Of a DNA stretch of 64,000 nucleotides, positions 17,057 through 23,694 are shown piece by piece (the stretch's first letter is position 1; every line of letters starts with the position of its first letter). Under the pieces are notes generated by a model. That model saw only the letters and a program-made list of their open reading frames with translations. It had not been told where the DNA came from and did not search any database. This stretch comes from CAG-177 sp964587915 (GTDB lineage Bacteria > Bacillota > Clostridia > Oscillospirales > Acutalibacteraceae), in assembly GCA_964587915.1 (NCBI GenBank), contig CAZPMK010000001.1:1-64000 (forward strand), written 5' to 3'. The position numbers were made by a program, and so were the translations under genes.

Positions 17057-18405
17057 TATTTAGTGCCCTCCTCTCTGAGAATTGCTTTTGCAAGACGCAT
17101 ATGCTGAACAAGCGGTTTACCTGCGGGGCAGGCAAAGGCACAGCTTCCGCACTCCATGCAGACGGCAACTCCCGCCTTTTTGAGTGCATCGGCATCCTTC
17201 ATTTTTGCCGCTTTTACGATATTTGTGGGCATGAGGCTCATCGGGCAGGCGGCAACGCATCTGCCGCAGCGGATACAATCGGTTTCGGGCTTGAGTGCGG
17301 CATCCTCGGCGGTGAACGCCAAAATTGCATTGTTCTGCTTGAGGACGGGAAGCTCGGTTCCGACTATGGCAAGACCCATCATCGGTCCGCCGGTGAGTAT
17401 TTTACTCGGTTCAGCCTTGAAGCCGCCGCAAAATTCGATGATTTCTCCGATATCCGTACCCACGGGAACACGAACGTTCTTGGGTTCGGCTATTGCGGAG
17501 CCGTCAACGGTGAGGGAACGGCTGACAAGAGGCTTGCCCGATTTAAGATATCTTGCGATGAATGCGACGGAAGCGACATTCATTACTACACAGCCCACGT
17601 CTGCGGGGAGCTTTCCGGGAGGAACGCGTCTGCCCGTTGCGGACTGAACCATCATCTTTTCGGCACCCTGAGGATATTTCGATTCGAGCACCATGAGCTT
17701 AACGGAATTATCGTTATCCGCCTTGTTGTCGGCAATCCTGCTCAAGACCTTGAACGCTTCGGGCTTGTTATCCTCGGCGGCAATTATGACCTGCTTGAAG
17801 CCGAGAAGCTCTTTAAGGGTGTATACTCCCGAAAGAACGTCCCATGAATTATCCATACATTCGCGATAATCGACCGTTATGTACGGCTCGCATTCTGCGG
17901 CGTTGACGATGAGAGTATCTATATTTTTCTCGGGCGGAAAATTCAGCTTGACATGGGTGGGGAAGCCTGCTCCGCCGAGACCGACAAGACCCGAGGCTCT
18001 GACCGCCTTAATCAAATCCTCTCTTGTTTCAACCTTGGGCGGCTTTACGCCCTCCCACAAACGCATTTCACCGTCGGATTCAATGGTGACCGCCTTTGAA
18101 ACGGCACCGTTCGGGAGCTTTACGTCGCCTATTGCGGTGACCGTGCCCGAAACGGAAGCGTGAATGGGTGCACTGACGAACTTATCGCTGTCACCGATGA
18201 GCTGACCTACTGCCACCGTATCTCCGACCTTTACCGTCGGTTCGCAGGGGGCTCCGATATGCTGTTGCATCGGGATAACGACCTTTGAGGGAGTCGGGAT
18301 TCTGATGACTTCGGTTTCGGCGGTGTTCTTGTGATGAGCGACCTTTACGCCGCCTCTGACCTTCTTTACGGCGGTCAGTACACCGCTCTTGCCGAGCTTA
18401 GCCAT
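17056..18405 (-). CDS. rnfC: RnfC, NADH-binding subunit of the Rnf complex
   Basis: The 449-residue peripheral protein is the site of NAD+ reduction. It has the RnfC N-terminal domain, the Rossmann-like NADH/FMN region (VGLGGAGFPTHVKLN at about 137-151, VNAAECEPY), a SLBB-type segment, and two 4Fe-4S motifs near the C-terminus, CIRCGRCVAACP and CMECGSCAFACP. Length is normal for a clostridial RnfC that lacks the long proteobacterial tail. The start codon at 18405 follows AGGAGGAGTAAAC. Confidence 0.96.
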   Translation of the reverse strand: MAKLGKSGVLTAVKKVRGGVKVAHHKNTAETEVIRIPTPSKVVIPMQQHIGAPCEPTVKVGDTVAVGQLIGDSDKFVSAPIHASVSGTVTAIGDVKLPNGAVSKAVTIESDGEMRLWEGVKPPKVETREDLIKAVRASGLVGLGGAGFPTHVKLNFPPEKNIDTLIVNAAECEPYITVDYRECMDNSWDVLSGVYTLKELLGFKQVIIAAEDNKPEAFKVLSRIADNKADNDNSVKLMVLESKYPQGAEKMMVQSATGRRVPPGKLPADVGCVVMNVASVAFIARYLKSGKPLVSRSLTVDGSAIAEPKNVRVPVGTDIGEIIEFCGGFKAEPSKILTGGPMMGLAIVGTELPVLKQNNAILAFTAEDAALKPETDCIRCGRCVAACPMSLMPTNIVKAAKMKDADALKKAGVAVCMECGSCAFACPAGKPLVQHMRLAKAILREEGTK

Positions 18406-18407
18406 GT

Positions 18408-18947
18408 TTACTCCTCCTTTTTTCTCACAAAATAATTTTTTTGTTTTTCAAGTGCGGGAATTACCGCTTTGAAGATGATTCCCGTGACTGCACCGGTGAG
18501 AACGCCGAAAAGAGCGAGCATCGGTGAGTAATATATTATGTCGGCTGTTCCCGTGAGAACTGCGGCAACCGCAAGCTGTCCCGCATTGTGGCACAGTGCG
18601 CTGATTACCGAAATTCCCGTAAGACCGAGCTTTTTGCCGGCATATTTCAAAAGTAAATACATTGCCGCCGCAGAAAGAACGCCTCCCGCAAGGCTCATTG
18701 CTCCCGCGGTTGCACCTCTCGTAACAAAAGCGAAGCCCGCTTTCACGACGGTGACGGCAAGCGTTTTCCCGAAGCCGAGACTGCCTGCCGCAAACATTAT
18801 TATTATGTTGGAAAAACCGGGCTTTGCCCCCGGAGGGAGCCAAGGAAACGCCGGTAAAAGACCCTCGAGCCAACTGAGGGCAATTGCCTGAGCACACAAA
18901 ATCGCACTCAAGGCTGTTTCGTATACAAGTGAATTTTTCTTTTTCAT
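18408..18947 (-). CDS. Gx transporter / HepI-type membrane protein
   Basis: The 179-residue protein has about five membrane helices with LPPGAKPGFSNIIIM (about 36-50) and GATAGAMSLAGGVLS, the signature of the Gx transporter family that is often labelled heptaprenyl diphosphate synthase component I. Members sit next to NusG-II and apbE genes in many Firmicutes and are thought to move a substrate across the membrane, not to make a prenyl chain. The gene lies between rnfC and the NusG-II gene with 1-2 base gaps. An Rnf-linked role is inferred from context. Confidence 0.8.
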   Translation of the reverse strand: MKKKNSLVYETALSAILCAQAIALSWLEGLLPAFPWLPPGAKPGFSNIIIMFAAGSLGFGKTLAVTVVKAGFAFVTRGATAGAMSLAGGVLSAAAMYLLLKYAGKKLGLTGISVISALCHNAGQLAVAAVLTGTADIIYYSPMLALFGVLTGAVTGIIFKAVIPALEKQKNYFVRKKEE

Positions 18948-18948
18948 A

Positions 18949-19308
18949 TCAATAAGTTACGGCGTCAAACTCAGAATTGCCGATACAAATTACCGTTTTT
19001 GCAGGCAGACATACCGCCGTGTCTCCCTTTCGGCTGAGTCTGCCGCAGGCAACGCAGAGCTTGTCTGTACACCCTGCTTCCTCTATCCAAACCTCACCGT
19101 TTTCCGCTTTTATGAGCAGGGACGGAGCGGTATCGGTACGAAATTCAAGGCTTTCGCGGGAGGAAAGATCGATTGAGCATACCGTTTCTCCGCTCACCGT
19201 AACGGTTGCTTCAAGCCTGCCGTCCGAGCGGGAAATAATCGGAAAAGCAATTATTGCGGCAATGATTACACAGGCGATTATGATGATGTCGGCTTTTTTT
19301 ATCAGCAT
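18949..19308 (-). CDS. NusG domain II-containing membrane protein
   Basis: The 119-residue protein has one membrane helix (about 6-25) and an external beta domain of the NusG-II type, with the two-Cys segment CTDKLCVACGRLSRKG and the typical ending CLPAKTVICI. I start at the ATG at 19308; it lies 14 bases past the apbE stop and lacks a good ribosome site, so coupling to apbE is likely. These proteins are common companions of the Gx protein and ApbE. Their molecular function is not established. Confidence 0.8.
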   Translation of the reverse strand: MLIKKADIIIIACVIIAAIIAFPIISRSDGRLEATVTVSGETVCSIDLSSRESLEFRTDTAPSLLIKAENGEVWIEEAGCTDKLCVACGRLSRKGDTAVCLPAKTVICIGNSEFDAVTY

Positions 19309-19321
19309 GAGGCGTGAAAAA

Positions 19322-20314
19322 TCAGCTTTCAAAGGAATATTCCTCCTCGAGAACGGTGATTTTATCCCGAACGCCGTCGGTGCAGAATATTTTTTTGTTT
19401 TCGGTGATGAAAATTGCTTCACAGCCGAGCTTTTTCGCAAGAGCACAGCCGTCCTCAATGCCGAGAACGAAGCAGGCGGTGGAAAGAGCATCGCTGAGTA
19501 AACCGCTGTCCGAAACGACGGTGACACTCACAAGACCGTTTTCGGCGGGCATTCCCGTGTCGGGGTCAAGAATATGATGATAGCTTTTTCCGTTCGCTTC
19601 AAACTGCCTTTCGTAGCTTCCCGAGGTGGAAACACAGCTCTCGGAGAGCTTCAGGGTGATGACGGATCTTCCTGCATCGCCCCAAGGGTCACGCACTCCG
19701 ACGGTAAAGCTCCCCTTGCCGTAGAGGAGAACGCTGCCGCCGACGGAAACCACTGCCGAGCGGATATTTTTCTTGCCGAGAATTTCTTTTGCCTCGTCAA
19801 GAGCGATTCCCTTGCCCGCAGAGCCGAGGTCAATGACTGCTTCGGTGTCGGTTCGGATAAAGGTGTCCCCGTTGATTTCTGTTTTTTCATATCCCGCATG
19901 AGAAAGAGCGTTCGCAAGCTCATCTTCGGCGGGGACTCGAGGCGAATCGGTGAAGCTCCATAAATCGCTGACCGAGCCGAGGGTAATATCGTATTTGCCG
20001 CCGCTCAAACGGCAGACCTCAAGCAGCTTTTCGAGATATCCGAGCAGCTTTGCATCGGGCTTGCTTTGCGGACGGGAATTTATTTCGGCGAGCTGAGAGG
20101 CGGCGGAAAAGCGTGAAAGCAGTTCTCCGTCGAGAGAATTTATCCGCTTTTGCAATTCCTCGGAGCAGCTTTTAGCTTCAAGTCCCTCGACCTTGACGGA
20201 AATAAGAGTGTCCATGGCGAAAAAGTCGCACTTTTCCTCATTCGTGACAGCAAAAAAAAGTGCCGTAGCCGCAACGGCGGCAAGCACAAAAAAAGAAATG
20301 ATGATTTTTTTCAC
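19322..20314 (-). CDS. apbE: ApbE, FAD:protein FMN transferase
   Basis: The 330-residue lipo- or membrane-anchored enzyme has an N-terminal hydrophobic segment (3-22) and the ApbE landmarks FFAMDTLISV, GKYDITLGSVSDLW, AVIDLGSAGKGIALD and the Mg-binding end HHILDPDTGMPAEN ... SDALSTACFV. It moves FMN from FAD onto a Thr of target proteins outside the membrane; RnfG and RnfD of this operon are the obvious targets. The start is GTG behind GGAGGCGTTCAC. It is the first gene of the operon. Confidence 0.94.
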   Translation of the reverse strand: MKKIIISFFVLAAVAATALFFAVTNEEKCDFFAMDTLISVKVEGLEAKSCSEELQKRINSLDGELLSRFSAASQLAEINSRPQSKPDAKLLGYLEKLLEVCRLSGGKYDITLGSVSDLWSFTDSPRVPAEDELANALSHAGYEKTEINGDTFIRTDTEAVIDLGSAGKGIALDEAKEILGKKNIRSAVVSVGGSVLLYGKGSFTVGVRDPWGDAGRSVITLKLSESCVSTSGSYERQFEANGKSYHHILDPDTGMPAENGLVSVTVVSDSGLLSDALSTACFVLGIEDGCALAKKLGCEAIFITENKKIFCTDGVRDKITVLEEEYSFES

Positions 20315-20387
20315 CGTGAACGCCTCCGAGATATATCAAAAACGATATACTGTTATGTAACGGCAGATATATCTTCTCCGTAAATCT

Positions 20388-20416
20388 ACTATACACCTTT
20401 TAAAAATATTTTTCAA
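20388..20416 (-). promoter_or_regulatory. Promoter of the apbE-rnf operon
   Basis: On the minus strand TTGAAA (20416-20411), a 17-base AT-rich spacer and TATAGT (20393-20388) form a near-consensus sigma-A promoter about 75 bases before the apbE GTG. It is back to back with the promoter of the alcohol dehydrogenase gene, about 45 bases away. Confidence 0.75.
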
Positions 20417-20458
20417 TAATAATTTACAAAAATAAAGCAAAATTTTAATTCATAGATA

Positions 20459-20487
20459 TTGGATTTTCGGGAGAGGTATGCTAAAAT
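20459..20487 (+). promoter_or_regulatory. Promoter of the alcohol dehydrogenase gene
   Basis: TTGGAT (20459-20464), a 17-base spacer and TAAAAT (20482-20487) fit a sigma-A promoter; the sequence before the -10 reads TATGC, close to an extended -10. The ATG follows 36 bases later behind GGAGG. Confidence 0.7.
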
Positions 20488-20522
20488 AATCACAAAGCAA
20501 GAAAAATTCGGAGGAAAAATTC

Positions 20523-21629
20523 ATGATAAATTCGTTTTATATGCCGGTGAATTGCATTACGGGCAGGGGATGCGTTTCCGAAAGCGGAGAGCTTTTCGCA
20601 CGTTACGGCAAACGCTGTCTCATTGTCACGGGAAAAAGCAGTGCAAAGCTCAGCGGAGCCTTGGATGATGCAACGCAGACACTCTCTCGGGCGGGAGTCG
20701 AATATGCCGTTTTTGACGGAATAGGAGCGAACCCCCTCATTTCGGCTTGTCATGCGGCAGGAGAGGCGGCAAGAGAGTGCGGTGCGGAATTTATCCTCGG
20801 TATCGGCGGCGGCTCGGTGCTCGATGCTTCAAAGGCGATAGCAATTTATGCGGCGGATTCCTCCCTTTCCGCAGAGGATATTTACAAAAGAGAATATAAC
20901 GGCACACCGCTTCCGGTTCTTCTTATCGGAACAACGGCGGGAACGGGCAGCGAGGTTACGAGTGTTGCCGTTCTCACAAATGACAAAACGGGCATGAAAA
21001 AGAGCATTTCGGGAGCGGATTGCTATGCCGCCGTGTCCTTTTGCGATTACGGATACACTTCCACCGTCCCGAGAGGTGAGAGCGTTTCAACGGCTCTTGA
21101 TGCTTTTGCTCACGCCGTCGAGGGATTTTTCACCGAGAAATGCAACGAGGTCGTCGGACTTTACGCCGAAAAGTGCATACCCGTCATATACAACGGCTTG
21201 AAGGAGCTTGTACGGTGCGAAAATATTTCCGAATCTCTCAGAGAAAAGCTGTATGAAGGGTCGATTTATGCAGGTCTTGTGATAAACACCTGCGGTACGG
21301 CTTTTCCGCATCCTCTCGGATATATTCTTACGGAGAATTACGGAGTGCCCCACGGAACTGCCTGTGCCGCCTTTTTCGGGGCGTTCATCGACCGCTGTGT
21401 TCGCTTTGCTCCCGAAAAAGCCGAAAAATTCGTCTCTCTGACGGAGGATATCGAATCGGTAAAGAGCACCGTTGCGGCTCTTGTGAATTTGGACGGAGTA
21501 AAAATAAGCGGCGAGGAAGCGGAGAAATATGCACTCAGGTGGCAGAACGCCGTTCCCAAAAATTTTACCGCCTCCCCCGGCGGTCTAACGCAGGAGGAAG
21601 CGGCGAGGATTTTAGCTTCGGTTAATTGA
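20523..21629 (+). CDS. Iron-containing alcohol dehydrogenase
   Basis: The 368-residue enzyme belongs to the group III Fe-ADH family: GGGSVLDASKAIAIY (NAD-binding, about 95-109), GTTAGTGSEVTSVAV, and the metal ligands Asp and three His, including DAFAHAVEGFF, HPLGY and GVPHGTACA. It interconverts an alcohol and an aldehyde or ketone with NAD(P)H; the substrate is not evident. It is monocistronic, with its own promoter and GGAGG ribosome site, between the rnf operon and the T-box operons. Confidence 0.9.
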   Translation: MINSFYMPVNCITGRGCVSESGELFARYGKRCLIVTGKSSAKLSGALDDATQTLSRAGVEYAVFDGIGANPLISACHAAGEAARECGAEFILGIGGGSVLDASKAIAIYAADSSLSAEDIYKREYNGTPLPVLLIGTTAGTGSEVTSVAVLTNDKTGMKKSISGADCYAAVSFCDYGYTSTVPRGESVSTALDAFAHAVEGFFTEKCNEVVGLYAEKCIPVIYNGLKELVRCENISESLREKLYEGSIYAGLVINTCGTAFPHPLGYILTENYGVPHGTACAAFFGAFIDRCVRFAPEKAEKFVSLTEDIESVKSTVAALVNLDGVKISGEEAEKYALRWQNAVPKNFTASPGGLTQEEAARILASVN

Positions 21630-21632
21630 ACT

Positions 21633-21773
21633 TCAGCAGCCGCAGCCACAGCCGCAGTCATTGCTTCTGGATGAGCCGTTGCAGCCGCAGCCGCAACCGT
21701 TGCCGCAGTCGGAGCAGCAAAGGAGCAAGAGGATGATAATAAGGAACCAATTGTTATTGCATCCGCAACCCAT
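21633..21773 (-). CDS. 46-aa Cys/Gly-rich membrane peptide
   Basis: A 46-codon minus-strand frame follows a very good ribosome site (GGAGGTCAGATC before ATG). It encodes MGCGCNNN, a hydrophobic helix (WFLIIILLLL), and a tail of CG repeats, with 14 Cys in 46 residues. The composition is extreme but the ribosome site, start and stop are clean. Peptides of this style (short helix plus CGCGC tail) occur in Clostridia without known function; a metal-binding or spore-coat role is speculation. Its stop lies 4 bases from the stop of the convergent alcohol dehydrogenase gene. Confidence 0.65.
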   Translation of the reverse strand: MGCGCNNNWFLIIILLLLCCSDCGNGCGCGCNGSSRSNDCGCGCGC

Positions 21774-21949
21774 GATCTGACCTCCTTAATCCGAGTCAGC
21801 CGATTTCTCGACTGCTTACATCCTCATGTTATGCCGCAGAAAGAAAATGGTTACGGCGGTAACGAAAAAAATATTATGGATATCCGACAATTTTTTTGTC
21901 CCGTGAAGCGGTATACACTGTGTATTTATGCAAAATTTCTTCAAGACAC

Positions 21950-21978
21950 TTGACAACCACGCCTTTGTGCGTTAAAAT
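21950..21978 (+). promoter_or_regulatory. Promoter of the first T-box operon
   Basis: TTGACA (21950-21955), a 17-base spacer and TAAAAT (21973-21978) form a near-consensus sigma-A promoter immediately before the T-box leader. The 170 bases between the Cys-rich peptide start and this promoter show no other feature that I can support. Confidence 0.85.
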
Positions 21979-21984
21979 GAGGAA

Positions 21985-22259
21985 AATCAAACAAGCAAAT
22001 GCAGTGAAGATATTATGCGGAACAGCTTTGACTTTCAGAGAGCCGTTGGAGGGTGAAAAACGGTAAGCGGGCTATTCGGCAGTCTCGTATCGGAGCAGGT
22101 CCCCGGAATAAAGTAAGGGGGCACGGGGGATCCCGTTACAGGTCAAGGGCTTGACAGAGCCTGATGAGAGGTCTGCGTAAGCAGGCAATACGGGTGGTAC
22201 CGTGGTTAATTTTTAGAATTAGTCATCCCGCAGAGAGTGGTTCTCTGCGGGCTTTTTAT
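21985..22259 (+). ncRNA. T-box riboswitch, probably leucine
   Basis: The leader has the stem I distal segment AGAGAGCCG...GTGAAAAACGG, the T-box core GGGTGGTACCG at 22192-22202, and a terminator (10-bp stem 22227-22236 with 22242-22251, then TTTTTATT). Uncharged tRNA would pair with the core and prevent termination. Folding stem I by hand (GATAT near 22010 with GTATC near 22090) puts CTC, a Leu codon, in the specifier position; that reading is tentative. A leucine signal agrees with the LeuA-like gene downstream. Confidence 0.88.
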
Positions 22260-22310
22260 TTTCCGCAGGAGCTTAAAAATTTGAAAAATATCAATGAAAG
22301 GCGAAAAAAG

Positions 22311-23693
22311 ATGAAAAGTATTTATGTTTCGGATATTACCCTTGGCGGTGCAACGGGAGCAAAAAGCCGCCGACTTTCGTTCCGTGAAAAGCTCGCTCTT
22401 GCACAGAGTCTGCGTAATGCAGGCGTTGATTGCGTGGAGCTTCCCGCCTGCTCGGGCAGCAGAGAGGATGAGGTGGTGCTCAGAACGATAGCCTCCTCAC
22501 TCAACGGCTGTACCGTAAGCATTCCGACGGGTGTTGACGATGAATCCCTTGATGCCGCTTGGAGCTGTGTCAAAACGGCAGAGTCACCGTGTCTGAGAGT
22601 GGAAATGCCCATATCAACGGTGCAAATGGAATATACATATCATATGAAAGCTCCGAAAATGCTTGAAAAAGTTGCATATTTATGCAAGAAGGCTTCGGAA
22701 AAGTGCGATACCGTGGAATTTGTTGCCTCCGATGCAACGAGAGCCGAAGCGGGCTTTGCCGCCGAGTGCTGCCGTGCGGCGTGTGAAAACGGTGCAAGCC
22801 GTGTAACTCTTTGCGACGATGCGGGAACGGGCTTCCCCGATGAGATTGCCGCCCTTGTTTCCGAGGTAAAGCAGGCGTGTGACGGAAAGGTGTTCGTTAA
22901 GACCTCCGATATGCTGAATATGGCGGCTGCCTGTGCGGTTGAAGCGATAAAAGCGGGTGCGGACGGTATCAAAACAGCCGTCGGAAGCAAGTCGCTTTTG
23001 AGTGCCGAGGTATTTGCGGATATCTGCCGTGCAAAGGGCGACGAGCTTGGATTCTCCTGCGGTCTTGACATCACGGGAATCCACCGCACGCTTTCCGAAA
23101 CGGCACCCGAGGAAGCCGAAAAGCAGGGCGAAAACGCCTCCGCTCAATCCGAGCCGTCTGTACTCAACGCATCGAGCACTCTCACGCAGGTTATTGCTGC
23201 CGTCAGAGATTTGGGCTATGAGCTTAGTGCCGAGGATAACGGCAAGGTCTACGAGGAATTCCGCCGTGTTGCGGCAAAGAAAAATTCCATAAGTGCAAGA
23301 GAGCTTGAAGCGGTTGTTGCGAGCACGGCGATGCAGGTTCCGTCAACTTATCATATAGTAAGCTATGTTGTAAACAGCGGTAACGTCATGACGGCAACGG
23401 CGAATCTTACGCTTGAAAAGAACGGCGAAAAGCTCAGCGGAGTAAGCACGGGCGACGGTCCGATAGATGCGGCGTTCCATGCGATTGAACAGATAATCGG
23501 TCATCACTATGAGCTTGATGATTTCCAGATACAGGCAATAACAAAGGGCAGAGAGGCTTTGGGCTCATCACTTATCCGTCTGCGTGACGGCGGTAAGCTG
23601 TATGCCGGAAACGGTATTTCAACCGACATTGTCGGAGCCTGCATAAGAGCCTACATCAACGCACTTAATAAGATTGTTTACGAGGAAAAATAA
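22311..23693 (+). CDS. LeuA-like (2-isopropylmalate synthase family) protein lacking the metal site
   Basis: The 460-residue protein aligns end to end with isopropylmalate synthase: N-terminal DRE-TIM barrel, linker, and a C-terminal LeuA dimer/allosteric domain with TGDGPIDAAFHAIEQI and GISTDIVGACIRAYINALN. The active site is gone. The LRDG motif is LGGA (DITLGGATGA), the HxH metal motif reads VKTSDM in place of VHTHDD, and the NGIGERAGN block reads TAVGSKSL. It therefore should not make isopropylmalate. A leucine-sensing or scaffold role, or a changed reaction, are options. The ATG follows AAAGGCGAAAAAAG. It is cotranscribed with the fusion ligase 1 base downstream, under a T-box. Confidence 0.8.
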   Translation: MKSIYVSDITLGGATGAKSRRLSFREKLALAQSLRNAGVDCVELPACSGSREDEVVLRTIASSLNGCTVSIPTGVDDESLDAAWSCVKTAESPCLRVEMPISTVQMEYTYHMKAPKMLEKVAYLCKKASEKCDTVEFVASDATRAEAGFAAECCRAACENGASRVTLCDDAGTGFPDEIAALVSEVKQACDGKVFVKTSDMLNMAAACAVEAIKAGADGIKTAVGSKSLLSAEVFADICRAKGDELGFSCGLDITGIHRTLSETAPEEAEKQGENASAQSEPSVLNASSTLTQVIAAVRDLGYELSAEDNGKVYEEFRRVAAKKNSISARELEAVVASTAMQVPSTYHIVSYVVNSGNVMTATANLTLEKNGEKLSGVSTGDGPIDAAFHAIEQIIGHHYELDDFQIQAITKGREALGSSLIRLRDGGKLYAGNGISTDIVGACIRAYINALNKIVYEEK

Positions 23694-23694
23694 T

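Noticed and set aside
17101..17847. Plus-strand frames opposite rnfC
   Set aside because: Antisense of a conserved gene; they arise from the codon bias of the minus strand.
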